From Bin5 sp965221145 (GTDB taxonomy: Bacteria; Chloroflexota; Anaerolineae; Caldilineales; Caldilineaceae), in the NCBI GenBank assembly GCA_965221145.1, contig OZ244877.1, forward strand, positions 5,208,001-5,272,000: DNA of 64,000 nt, in the 5' to 3' direction. Made by a program: the position numbers and the translations under genes. How positions within the stretch are numbered: position 1 is the stretch's first letter; every line of letters begins with the position of its first letter. The notes below the pieces were generated by a model. It worked only from the letters and a program-made list of their open reading frames with translations, was not told the origin of the DNA and did no database searches. Below, one piece after another: positions 15,692 to 23,709 of the stretch.

Positions 15692-16687
15692 ATGGAAGAG
15701 ATCACAAGCGAAGTGACGGCGGCGACGACCTTTGACGCAAAACGAGCGATCCTGAGCAAAAGAGATATGTTCCGGCCATTGGCTGTGCAGCGCACCGAGC
15801 CGCTGGCCGATGCGATGACCCGCAAGAAGGTCAGCGCGGACACGCCACTGCTCCTGCTCGAACGGGACGGCGCGGCTCTGGCTCTGCTCACCCGCCAGAT
15901 GATCTTCCATCACGTAGCGCAGGGCGAGTTGAACGGGACACCGTTCCTCGCCACCTTCTGAGCGCCCTGCTATAGCGGCGTCAGTCTGACGCCGGTCATT
16001 GACGGGAGCGTTCACACCTTCGCAACCCGCGGCCTCTATAACGGGATGTCGCTGATGGGGGATCGCCAGACCAGCTCCTTTTGGGATCACATCACCGGCG
16101 AATGCCTCCACGGTCCGCTCAAGGGGCGTCGACTGGAGCTTGCGCCGCTGCGGCATATGCAGGCAGCACAAGCTCTGGCGCAGTTCCCGGATGCCCGCAT
16201 TGCCCTCTCCCGGCTTCTGCTGCCGTTCGGCCTGATTGATGGCTTGATCAAGATCGGGCAACGGCTGGGGAAAGGGCGTTTCATGCCGCCCCGGTTCGCA
16301 GGCTCAATGGGCGCGGAAGATCCGCGGCGGGCGCGCATGGATATAGGGCTGGGCATTTGGTCAGACACGGCCAGCCGCTACTATCCGCTCGATCTCCTCA
16401 AGGCGCGCGGCCGCGTGCTGATCGACCGCTTCGATGACAAAAAGATGCTGGTCTACCTTGACCCCGTTTCCGGCACGCCGACGCCCCTCTTTGTCGACGT
16501 TCAGAAGGCCGAGTGGGATGGCGACGCACTACGCCTGGACAGCGGCGCGACCATCCGCAGCGGCAGACTCTTCGACGCCTACGGCGCTGAGGTGCCGACA
16601 ACGCAGCCATTGCACCTCTTCTCCCGCTGGTACGGGTTCTCGCTTACCTTTCCAGGGTGCGAAATCTATGGGGGCGCAAACGAGTAG
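15692..16687 (+). CDS. DUF3179-type protein with in-frame TGA at the conserved CxxC motif, candidate selenoprotein
   Basis: A frame of 331 codons is interrupted once, by TGA at 15959-15961 (codon 90). Both sides are in phase and match one family. Before the TGA: DTPLLLLERDGAALALLTRQ and NGTPFLATF. After it: APC, then IDGSVHTFATRGLYNG, GDRQTSSFWDHITGECLHGP and a later strand RVLIDRFDDKKMLVYL. In DUF3179 proteins the corresponding site is a Cys in a (F/Y/W)CxxC motif; here it reads F-TGA-APC, so reading TGA as selenocysteine gives UxxC. A perfect hairpin at 15977-15993 fits a bacterial SECIS. AAGGGG lies before the ATG at 15692. If TGA were a stop, an 89-residue fragment and a separate start at 16046 would result. 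The family's function is unknown. It lies after galM in the same direction. Confidence 0.75.
15977..15993 (+). promoter_or_regulatory. Candidate bacterial SECIS element
   Basis: GGCGTCA-GTC-TGACGCC forms a perfect 7-bp stem with a 3-nt loop. The loop begins 22 nt after the TGA at 15959-15961. The known bSECIS rule is an apical loop about 16-37 nt after UGA with G in the first two loop positions; both hold. Confidence 0.7.
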
Positions 16688-16755
16688 AGCGGCTGAGGAG
16701 AAGGTGCGCGGCAGTTGCAATGCACACCGGGCAAGACCGAAGGAGCAGGCATAAC

Positions 16756-17553
16756 GTGCAACTCAATCTTTCCGGCAAGACAGCCATCATCACCGGCGGC
16801 AGCGCGGGCATCGGCCTGGCCTGCGCGCAGGCGCTCTACGCAGAAGGAGTCAGCGTGCTGATCGCAGCGCGCAATGAGGAACGGCTGGCCCAGGCGCTCG
16901 CGGCGATTGCCGCGCATTCCGACCAGAGCCAAGCGGAAGCGCTGGCCGAAAGCGCAGACGTAAGCACCGCGGCCGGGGTCGAACGGGTGGCCGCCCGCGC
17001 GCTCTCCGTCTGGGGCCGGGTGGACATCCTCATCAACAACGCCGGCTCCGCGCCGAGCGGTGATTTCTACGGCCTCAGCGACGACGCCTACCACGGCGCC
17101 TGGGACCTGAAGCTGCTCGGGTATATGCGCATGGTGCGCGCGGTCGCGCCGCAGATGAAGGCTCGGCGGGATGGGCGGATCGTCAACATCGTCGGCGCGG
17201 CGGCTCACAACCCCACCCCGACATTCCTGGCAGGCAGCACAGCCAACGCCGCCATCATCAACTTTACCAAGGGCATCTCCCAGGATCTCGCGCCCTTTGG
17301 CGTGCGCATCAACGCCATTTCACCCGGCCCCGTGAATACCGAACGCGCCCGCCAACTCGCCCGCCAGGAAGCCACCGCGCACGGCATCTCCGTGGAGGAG
17401 GCCAGCGCCCGCCGTATCGCCTCGATTCCCCTGAGCCGCATGGCCGAAGCGGACGAGATCGCCGACATGGCGCTGTTTCTGGCCTCGGATCGGGCGGCCA
17501 GCATCACCGGCGCCGAGGTTCTGATGGATGGCGGAGCGACGGCCAGTGCCTGA
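16756..17553 (+). CDS. Divergent short-chain dehydrogenase/reductase (SDR) family protein
   Basis: 265 residues from the GTG at 16756, chosen because AGGAG lies 10 nt upstream; the longer frame adds an Arg-rich leader. The Rossmann motif TGGSAGIG is at about residues 13-20, and NNAGSAP is present near 95. Where classical SDRs have Ser plus YxxxK, this protein reads FLAGSTANAAIINFTK, so the catalytic Tyr and Lys are missing. SDR subfamilies with a GSxxNAA pattern at this point exist (PRK06125-like), so it is probably a known variant. The ISPGPVNTER segment and C-terminal GAEVLMDGG are standard. The MFS gene overlaps its end by 26 nt. Confidence 0.85.
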   Translation: MQLNLSGKTAIITGGSAGIGLACAQALYAEGVSVLIAARNEERLAQALAAIAAHSDQSQAEALAESADVSTAAGVERVAARALSVWGRVDILINNAGSAPSGDFYGLSDDAYHGAWDLKLLGYMRMVRAVAPQMKARRDGRIVNIVGAAAHNPTPTFLAGSTANAAIINFTKGISQDLAPFGVRINAISPGPVNTERARQLARQEATAHGISVEEASARRIASIPLSRMAEADEIADMALFLASDRAASITGAEVLMDGGATASA

Positions 17554-18793
17554 GCCGTCCCGCGCTCCGGCCCCGCCAACAGCCGCGCATAGCCCGGCCC
17601 AGGGCGCCTACCGCTGGTACATCCTCACCCTGGCCGCCCTGACCCACACGCTTGTCGTGGGCATGCCGATGATGTCGCTGCCGGTTCTCTTCGAAGAGAT
17701 CGGCGCTGACCTCACGCTCGACCTGGTGCAGATCGGCTACGTCTGGGGCGCGTCCTCGCTGTTGGGCATTGCCATGAGTCTGACCGGCGGCGTTATCGGC
17801 GACCGCATCGGCGCACGGCGAATGCTGGTGTTCGCCTGCCTGCTAACCGGCGTCACCGGCGCAATGCGTGCGCTCGCCAGCGACTACGCCAGCCTGGCGG
17901 TAATCGTTCTGATCGCGGGTCTCTTCCCGATGGCGGCGCCCATGAACGTCCACAAAACCTGCGGCGTCTGGTTCGCCGGGCCGCGCCTGGGCATGGCGAA
18001 CGGCGTCGTCTCCGCGGGCATGGCTTTCGGTTTCCTGCTCGGCTCGTTGATCAGCGCAAGGTACCTGTCGCCGCTGTTGGGAGGCTGGCGCAACGTGCTC
18101 CTTTTCTACGGCGCGTTGGCGGTGATCGTCGGTGTTCTGTGGGCCTTCACAAGACCTGAGCCGACCGCAATCGGTTCGACCGCCGCGGCACCGGTCCGAC
18201 TTTCGCTGCGCGATTCCTTGCTGCGCGTCGGTCGTCTGCGCAACGTCTGGCTGCTGGCGCTGGCAATGTTCGGCGTCGGCGGCGCGATTCAGGGATCTCT
18301 CGGCTATCTGCCCCTCTATCTGCGCAATCAGGGCTGGGAGCCGGGCGCGGCCGACAACGCGCTGGGCAGCTTCCATTTCGCCAGTCTGCTCTTCACGCTC
18401 CCGCTCACGCTGCTGTCCGATCGGCTGGGCGTGCGCCGTCCGCTTCTGCTGGTGGCGGCGCTGATGTTTACGGTTGGCTTCGGCGTCCTCTCCGTCGCGC
18501 AGGGGATCGTTATCTGGCTGGCCGTCATCTTCGCCGGCATCATGCGGGACGGCTATATGGCGACACTGATGACGCTGATCATCGAACTGCGCGGTGTCGG
18601 TCCGGCCTTTGCCGGCACGGCCACCGGCCTGATCATCGCCATCTCTCGCATCGGCTCAGTCGTCGCTCCACCGATAGGCAACAGCCTGGAAGCCTTCGGC
18701 CCCGGCGTGCCCTTCCTCTTCTGGTCGGCGCTGGCTCTGGTCGGCTGGGTTGCACTGACAGCCGTGCGCGAGGCGCGTGAATCAGCACCGTAA
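17528..18793 (+). CDS. MFS transporter
   Basis: 421 residues with 12 predicted membrane helices and a central polar loop near residues 205-235. The GGVIGDRIGARRMLVFAC segment between helices 2 and 3 is the MFS signature (GxxxDRxGxRR); LSDRLGVRRPLLLVAAL is its counterpart in the second half. A Pro/Ala-rich cytoplasmic N-terminus of about 25 residues precedes helix 1. It is of the CynX/NNP-like group of solute carriers, substrate not readable. It overlaps the SDR gene by 26 nt, so the two are translationally coupled and probably handle the same compound. Confidence 0.85.
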   Translation: MAERRPVPEPSRAPAPPTAAHSPAQGAYRWYILTLAALTHTLVVGMPMMSLPVLFEEIGADLTLDLVQIGYVWGASSLLGIAMSLTGGVIGDRIGARRMLVFACLLTGVTGAMRALASDYASLAVIVLIAGLFPMAAPMNVHKTCGVWFAGPRLGMANGVVSAGMAFGFLLGSLISARYLSPLLGGWRNVLLFYGALAVIVGVLWAFTRPEPTAIGSTAAAPVRLSLRDSLLRVGRLRNVWLLALAMFGVGGAIQGSLGYLPLYLRNQGWEPGAADNALGSFHFASLLFTLPLTLLSDRLGVRRPLLLVAALMFTVGFGVLSVAQGIVIWLAVIFAGIMRDGYMATLMTLIIELRGVGPAFAGTATGLIIAISRIGSVVAPPIGNSLEAFGPGVPFLFWSALALVGWVALTAVREARESAP

Positions 18794-19064
18794 GCTCCCT
18801 TGACCCTGCAAGGCCAGCGCCACGCAGCCCTGATCGCCCCTCGGCCAACTTACAACCGACTTGCTTCCCTCCACCGCGGACGCTATATTGGATGGGAACT
18901 GTATGCAGCCTTGCAACATCGGCTGCTATGCTGAAATAGGATGAAACTGAGGGGGCGTACCCTTACTTTCTCTCCCTATCGAAAACAATTCCGCTCAAAA
19001 TCAAGACCTGTTGCACGGATTACGCAATACGAAATACGCAATTTCCTGCCAAAGGAGGCCAAAG

Positions 19065-20846
19065 ATGACCACAACGGTCGCCGCTGACACCTATCAGCGC
19101 ATTGCAACTGTCGCAGACGTTACGAAAGTCGGCCTGCACACCGTCCATTTGAACGGCCATGTCATCGTCCTCGTCCATAACGAAGGCGAAATCTACGCGC
19201 TGGACAACCGCTGCCCCCACATGGGCTTCCCCCTCGACAGGGGGAGCGTCCAGGATGGAATCCTTACCTGCCATTGGCATCACGCCCGCTTCGATCTCTG
19301 CACCGGCGGCTCCTTCGATCTGTGGGCCGATGACACGCCCAATTTTCCGGTGGAGGTGCGCAATGGTGACGTCTTTGTTGATGTAACGCCCCGTCATGAT
19401 CCGGTGGATCACCAGCGCGAACGGCTGGACGTCGGGCTGGAGCGCAACCTCTCGCTCGTGGTGGCGAAGGCGGTAATCACCTTGGTGGACGAAGCCGACG
19501 ACACCCTGACTCCCTTTGCCGCCGGTCTGGACTTCGGCACGCGCTACCGCATGGAGGGCTGGGGCCAGGGGTTGACCATGCTCACCTGCTTCCAGAATCT
19601 CCTGCCCAGCCTCGGACGCGAGGATCGGGCCAGAGCCTTGGCCCACGGTCTGGCCGCGGTCGCGTCCGACTCGGCCGGCAGTTCGTCCCGTTTCCCGGTA
19701 ACGCCGCTGCCCGACGGCAGCCCGGACCTGACAACGCTGAAGCAGTGGTTCCGCCGCTTCATTCTCGTGCGCGACGACCAAGGCGCGGAACGCTGCATCA
19801 TCACAGCCCTGCGGGCAGGCGCCGGTCCCCAGCAGATGGCGGACATTCTCTTCAGCGCAGCCACCGACTTCCGCTACATCGACATCGGACATCCGCTCGA
19901 CTTCACCAACAAAGCCTTCGAAGCGCTCGATATCGTCGGTTGGGAGCAGGCGGAGACGGTTCTGACGAGCCTCGTGCCCGGCTATGCCTCGGCCCGGCGC
20001 ATGGAGGAGTCCAATGCCTGGCGCAATCCCATCGATCTGATCGAACTGCTGCGGGATGCGCGCACCCAGATCCCGGCTGCCCTCTCCACAGGTCAGCCCC
20101 ACCGCGGCCGCTGGACCGGGCGCGACGACCTGGTTCCCGTTCTGCTGGACGATGACCCGCACGCCATCGCCGACGCGCTGTTGGCCGCGCTGCGGGCCGG
20201 CGCCAGCGAAGTGGATCTGGCCGCCGTGGTCGCCTATGCCGCGGCCCTGCGTATCGCCCGCTTCCACACGAGCAACGAATTCGGCGATTGGGACACGGCT
20301 CTGCACACCTTCACCTTCGCCAACGCCGTCCATCAGGGTCTGCGTCGGCTGCAGGGATACGAGCCGCCGGATGACTATCTGCTCCTGCTGCGGGGGGTCT
20401 TCGACGCGGCCATGAGCATCTATCTCGACCGCTTCCTTAACATTCCCGCGGCCCGGCTCCCGGCTGCGGCCAACGGCAACGGCACATCCCCCCTACTCCC
20501 TCCGCTTGCGGACCTGCTGGATCAGCAGCAGCAGGTGAACCCTGCCGGCAACCGCGTGGGTGACTACCTCTTCCAGGGGGGCGCTGCGGCTGCACTGCGC
20601 GCAGAGCTGGGCGCGCTGCTCCTGCGCGAAGACCGCAATTTCCACACGATTCAATGTGTTGAAGCGGCCTTCCGCCAGCACGACCTGCTGGCTGCCGAGC
20701 CGGATTCCCAAAAAGAAGCGGTGCATGTGCTGGTGGCCGCGGCCCGTTATCTGGCGGCCCACGCGCCGACGATGCGCGCGCAGGGTCAGACCTTCGGCAT
20801 CGCCCGCCGCCTGCACCGCAACGAGAAGCTGTTCGAGGGTGAGTAG
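19065..20846 (+). CDS. Rieske [2Fe-2S] domain fused to a large uncharacterised helical domain
   Basis: 593 residues from the ATG at 19065 (AGGAGG upstream). Residues 10-105 form a Rieske ferredoxin-like domain with both cluster motifs: CPHMGFP (C50, H52) and CHWHHARFDL (C69, H72). The remaining roughly 480 residues are helical and end with a HDLLAAEPDSQKEAVHVLVAAARYLAAHAPT segment (split over two helices). I do not recognise this part; it has several His residues in conserved-looking contexts (GHPLDFTNKAFEALD, HTFTFANAVHQGLRRL). No non-heme iron motif of classical ring-hydroxylating oxygenases was found. The likely role is an oxidoreductase with the Rieske part delivering electrons. It is monocistronic, with a hairpin 14 nt after the stop. 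Confidence 0.75.
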   Translation: MTTTVAADTYQRIATVADVTKVGLHTVHLNGHVIVLVHNEGEIYALDNRCPHMGFPLDRGSVQDGILTCHWHHARFDLCTGGSFDLWADDTPNFPVEVRNGDVFVDVTPRHDPVDHQRERLDVGLERNLSLVVAKAVITLVDEADDTLTPFAAGLDFGTRYRMEGWGQGLTMLTCFQNLLPSLGREDRARALAHGLAAVASDSAGSSSRFPVTPLPDGSPDLTTLKQWFRRFILVRDDQGAERCIITALRAGAGPQQMADILFSAATDFRYIDIGHPLDFTNKAFEALDIVGWEQAETVLTSLVPGYASARRMEESNAWRNPIDLIELLRDARTQIPAALSTGQPHRGRWTGRDDLVPVLLDDDPHAIADALLAALRAGASEVDLAAVVAYAAALRIARFHTSNEFGDWDTALHTFTFANAVHQGLRRLQGYEPPDDYLLLLRGVFDAAMSIYLDRFLNIPAARLPAAANGNGTSPLLPPLADLLDQQQQVNPAGNRVGDYLFQGGAAAALRAELGALLLREDRNFHTIQCVEAAFRQHDLLAAEPDSQKEAVHVLVAAARYLAAHAPTMRAQGQTFGIARRLHRNEKLFEGE

Positions 20847-20859
20847 AGCTTTCTGCAAG

Positions 20860-20890
20860 GAGGAGAGAGAGCGCCCAACTCTCTCTCCTC
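20860..20890 (+). terminator. Hairpin after the Rieske gene
   Basis: GAGGAGAGAGAG (20860-20871) pairs perfectly with CTCTCTCTCCTC (20879-20890) over a 7-nt loop. There is no T-tract, so termination is plausible but not certain. Confidence 0.5.
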
Positions 20891-20921
20891 AGCCTATGTC
20901 GCTGCCGTCCCGGAGGACAAA

Positions 20922-21203
20922 TTGAGCGAAAAGATCATGACGCTGCACCCGGCTGGAAAGCAGGGCGTCAACATCGACAGGAGCAAATACGACACGGTGC
21001 GGCAGGCGATTGAGGAGACGCTGCGCGCGCAGCCGGGGACTACCTTCGGCGAACTCACCGACGCGGTCAACCGGCGCATCGGCGACTCCTTCGATGGCTC
21101 CGTCGCCTGGTACGTGGTCTCCGTCAAGCTCGATCTGGAGGCGCGCGGCGTGTTGGAGCGGGTAGATGGCCGCAGCCCGCAGCGTCTGCGGCTCGTGACT
21201 TAA
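20922..21203 (+). CDS. DUF6958-like small protein
   Basis: 93 residues from a TTG start with GGAGGA 4 nt upstream. The sequence MSEKIMTLHPAGKQGVNIDR, then KYDTVRQAI, FDGSVAWYVVSVKLDLEARG and SPQRLRLVT matches my memory of the DUF6958 family: small proteins with a winged-helix-like layout of unknown function. The FDGSxxWYVVxVKLDLEARG core and the conserved PQRLRL end are the main support. It follows the Rieske gene but is separated by a hairpin, so co-transcription is uncertain. Confidence 0.7.
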   Translation: MSEKIMTLHPAGKQGVNIDRSKYDTVRQAIEETLRAQPGTTFGELTDAVNRRIGDSFDGSVAWYVVSVKLDLEARGVLERVDGRSPQRLRLVT

Positions 21204-21289
21204 GAGACCGCTGTGCGAATTGTTGAGAGAAGAACCAATGTTAGAATTGCACTGTAGACGCCATATGTCTGAGAAAAGGATAAGCATGG

Positions 21290-21700
21290 ATGGCGATTCT
21301 CACCTTTGAAGTCTCAGATTCACTCCTTGAACGCGCGCACGAAGCAGCCCAGGCTCTGAATCGCCCTTTAGAGGATGTATTAGCAGGGGCATTGGCGGTC
21401 GGACTGCCTGATGTGCATGATGCACCTGCATCGGTACGCAGCGAACTGCTGCAGATGACTTTCTTCGATGAAGAATCACTCTGGCACATTGCTAAGGGTG
21501 AAATGGCATCCGCAGAACAGAGAGAGCTTCAAGCGCTTCTCGACGTGCAGCAGCGCTCCCTCTGCTCACAAGAACAGGCGCGCTTGCAGGAGCTGCGGGA
21601 GAATTACGGAAAGGCGATGCTACGGAAGGCGCGCGCCTATGCGCTGCTAAGTTTGCGTAGCGGCCAGCCGCTTCTGGCTGCGCTGGAAATGACTGATTAG
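21290..21700 (+). CDS. Hypothetical protein paired with HNH endonuclease
   Basis: 136 residues. The ATG at 21290 is in frame; an overlapping ATG at 21286 is out of frame. It begins with an ILTFEVSDSLLERAHEAA segment resembling a short DNA-binding ribbon-helix-type start, followed by helical sequence. It ends with EENYGKAMLRKARAYALLSLRSGQP-like residues (about 104-128). This C-terminal YGxxMLRKARAYALL pattern recurs, from memory, in proteins encoded just before small HNH nucleases. It ends 9 nt before the HNH gene, so the pair is one unit. An antitoxin or immunity role is possible but is inference. Confidence 0.6.
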   Translation: MAILTFEVSDSLLERAHEAAQALNRPLEDVLAGALAVGLPDVHDAPASVRSELLQMTFFDEESLWHIAKGEMASAEQRELQALLDVQQRSLCSQEQARLQELRENYGKAMLRKARAYALLSLRSGQPLLAALEMTD

Positions 21701-21709
21701 CCAGAATAG

Positions 21710-22135
21710 ATGACGTCTGTCTCTGCCTCTTTGCGAGCGCACGTTGCGCAGCGTGCGCGATTCCGTTGTGAATATTGTCAGACATTGCAGAAAATCAGTG
21801 GCGCGCAGATGCACATTGAACACATCTGGCCGCGCAGCAAAGGTGGCGTTTTCACTCTCGACAATCTTTGCTTCGCCTGTGCTTGGTGCAATAGCTACAA
21901 AGGCACACAGACCCACGCCTTCGATCCTGAAACTCACGAGGAAGTTCGTCTTTTTCATCCACGCACGGATGTGTGGAGTAACCACTTTGCATGGGATGAG
22001 GCCGGACTACGTATTCTGGGAGTCAGCGCCATTGGAAATGCAACAGTAGAGGCTCTTCACATGAACAATGAATATGTTCTTCCCGCCAGAAGGCATTGGA
22101 TACTGGCAGGATGGCATCCACCTCAGTTGGATTGA
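21710..22135 (+). CDS. HNH endonuclease
   Basis: 141 residues. A CEYC knuckle (FRCEYCQTL, about 18-26) is followed by the HNH core: MHIEHIWPRSKGGVFTLDNL, where EH is the catalytic His region and DN the Asn, then CFACAWCNSYKGTQ with the second CxxC knuckle (zinc-bound). These are metal-dependent nucleases used in restriction, homing or defence. No extra domain gives specificity; the C-terminal third is a small beta-rich tail. Linked to the 21290 gene by a 9-nt gap. A standalone HNH of this type is common in Chloroflexota and cyanobacteria, often as an accessory gene. Confidence 0.85.
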   Translation: MTSVSASLRAHVAQRARFRCEYCQTLQKISGAQMHIEHIWPRSKGGVFTLDNLCFACAWCNSYKGTQTHAFDPETHEEVRLFHPRTDVWSNHFAWDEAGLRILGVSAIGNATVEALHMNNEYVLPARRHWILAGWHPPQLD

Positions 22136-22232
22136 TAAGACGCCGCCGCGCCTCCCAAAGTCACGGGCCTCTTCGGGATAAGCATTGCAACTCCCCAAGC
22201 CGCCTTCACTACCCTGGCGCACAAACTGACCT

Positions 22233-23648
22233 ATGCCAAACTATGATGCCGTCGTCGTCGGCTCCGGCCCCAATGGGCTGGCCGCAGCCATCACCTTCGC
22301 ACGCGCAGGCCGCTCCGTTCTGGTGATCGAAGCCAGGGCCACGATCGGCGGAGGGAACCGCACAGCAGAACGCACACTGCCCGGCTTCCGCCACGACATC
22401 TGCGCCGCGATCCATCCCCTCGCGCCCGGGTCGCCCTTCCTGCGCACCCTTCCGCTGGAACGTTTCGGCGTCGAGTGGGTGCAGCCGGACATTCCCGTGG
22501 CGCATCCGCTCGACGACGGCTCGGCGGTCGGCCTCTATCGTTCGTTGACGCAGACGGCCTCGTCCATCGGTCTGGACGGTCAGAGTTGGGCCAGACTCTT
22601 TGGCCAGTCCGCGGCCGACTGGCACAAGTTGGCGCCGGCGGTGCTGGGGCCGCATCCCCTGACCGTGCATCTGCCGGCGCTGGCGCGTTTCGGCCTCGCC
22701 GCCGCCTTGCCCGCCCAACTGCTATCGCGCCTGCTTTTCCAGGAAGAGCGGGCGAAAGCTCTCTTCGCCGGGCTTGTCGGCCATTCGTTTCTGGATTTCC
22801 GCCGACTGTTCACCTCTTCCTTCGGGCTGGTGCTGGGGATCCTGGCCCACGCGGTCGGGTGGCCCTTTCCGCGCGGCGGCGCACAGGCCATTACCGACGC
22901 CATGGGCGCCTATCTGCGGTCATTGGGTGGGGACATCGTGGCCGGTTGGCGCGTGCAATCCCTGGACGAACTGCCGCCCAGTCGGGCCGTTCTGCTGGAT
23001 GTGACGCCGCGGCAGGTCTTGCGGCTGGCGGGGTCGCGGCTGCCGGCCGCCTATCGGCGCAGGCTGGAGAGGTATCGTTACGGTCCGGGCGTGCATAAAG
23101 TGGACTATGCGCTGAGCGAGCCTGTGCCCTGGCGCGCGGGGATTTGCCGCCGCGCCGGCACAGTTCATCTGGGCGGCACGCTGGCGGAGATCGCCGCATC
23201 CGAAGAAGCGACGAGCAGCGGACGCATACCGGAACGGCCCTATGTCCTGGTCGCGCAGCATAGCCAGTTTGATACCACCAGGGCACCCGCAGGCAAGCAC
23301 ACCCTCTGGGCCTACTGCCATACGCCGCACGGCTCGTCGGTCGACATGACGGCCGCCATCGAAGCGCAGATCGAACGATTCGCCCCCGGCTTTCAGGACA
23401 CAGTTCTGGCGCGCGCCGTTCTCAACAACGCCGACTACGAACGCTACAACCCCAACTTCGTGGGCGGCGACATCAGCAGTGGCGCGAACGATATGCGCCA
23501 ACTCTGGACCCGACCGCTGCTGCGTTTTCCACCCTACAGCACACCGGTTCCCGGCCTCTATCTCTGCTCCTCCTCCACCCCGCCCGGCGCAGGTGTCCAC
23601 GGTATGTGTGGATTCAACGCCGCCCGCGCCGCGCTAAAACGATTGTAA
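22233..23648 (+). CDS. FAD-dependent phytoene dehydrogenase-like oxidoreductase
   Basis: 471 residues. The N-terminus DAVVVGSGPNGLAAAI (residues 5-20) is the FAD-binding GxGxxG fold, followed by VLVIEARATIGGGNRT, the family's ExxxxxGGG segment. The C-terminal motif PVPGLYLCSSSTPPGAGVHG is the conserved flavin-contacting end of the phytoene desaturase / CrtI-like group. Length and motifs fit the phytoene dehydrogenase-like group (COG1233) rather than true CrtI. There is no carotenoid gene nearby, so the substrate is open. The gene is preceded by the HNH gene by about 100 nt and faces the ArsA-like gene tail to tail. Confidence 0.85.
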   Translation: MPNYDAVVVGSGPNGLAAAITFARAGRSVLVIEARATIGGGNRTAERTLPGFRHDICAAIHPLAPGSPFLRTLPLERFGVEWVQPDIPVAHPLDDGSAVGLYRSLTQTASSIGLDGQSWARLFGQSAADWHKLAPAVLGPHPLTVHLPALARFGLAAALPAQLLSRLLFQEERAKALFAGLVGHSFLDFRRLFTSSFGLVLGILAHAVGWPFPRGGAQAITDAMGAYLRSLGGDIVAGWRVQSLDELPPSRAVLLDVTPRQVLRLAGSRLPAAYRRRLERYRYGPGVHKVDYALSEPVPWRAGICRRAGTVHLGGTLAEIAASEEATSSGRIPERPYVLVAQHSQFDTTRAPAGKHTLWAYCHTPHGSSVDMTAAIEAQIERFAPGFQDTVLARAVLNNADYERYNPNFVGGDISSGANDMRQLWTRPLLRFPPYSTPVPGLYLCSSSTPPGAGVHGMCGFNAARAALKRL

Positions 23649-23668
23649 AAGTGACTAAAGGTGTTTAC

Positions 23669-23709
23669 TATCCACTATCCACTCACTGTCCACTGTCCAC
23701 TGTCCACTC
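23669..23709. repeat. Short tandem repeat TATCCAC/TGTCCAC
   Basis: Two TATCCAC and three TGTCCAC units, 7 bp each, between convergent genes. It abuts and slightly overlaps the end of the ArsA-like gene. A similar but shorter TATCCAC array lies at 58578-58600. Confidence 0.7.

Noticed and set aside
16046..16687. Independent 213-codon gene starting at ATG 16046
   Set aside because: Its start lies in the middle of the DUF3179 domain and in phase with 15692-15958, so it is better read as the continuation after the TGA.
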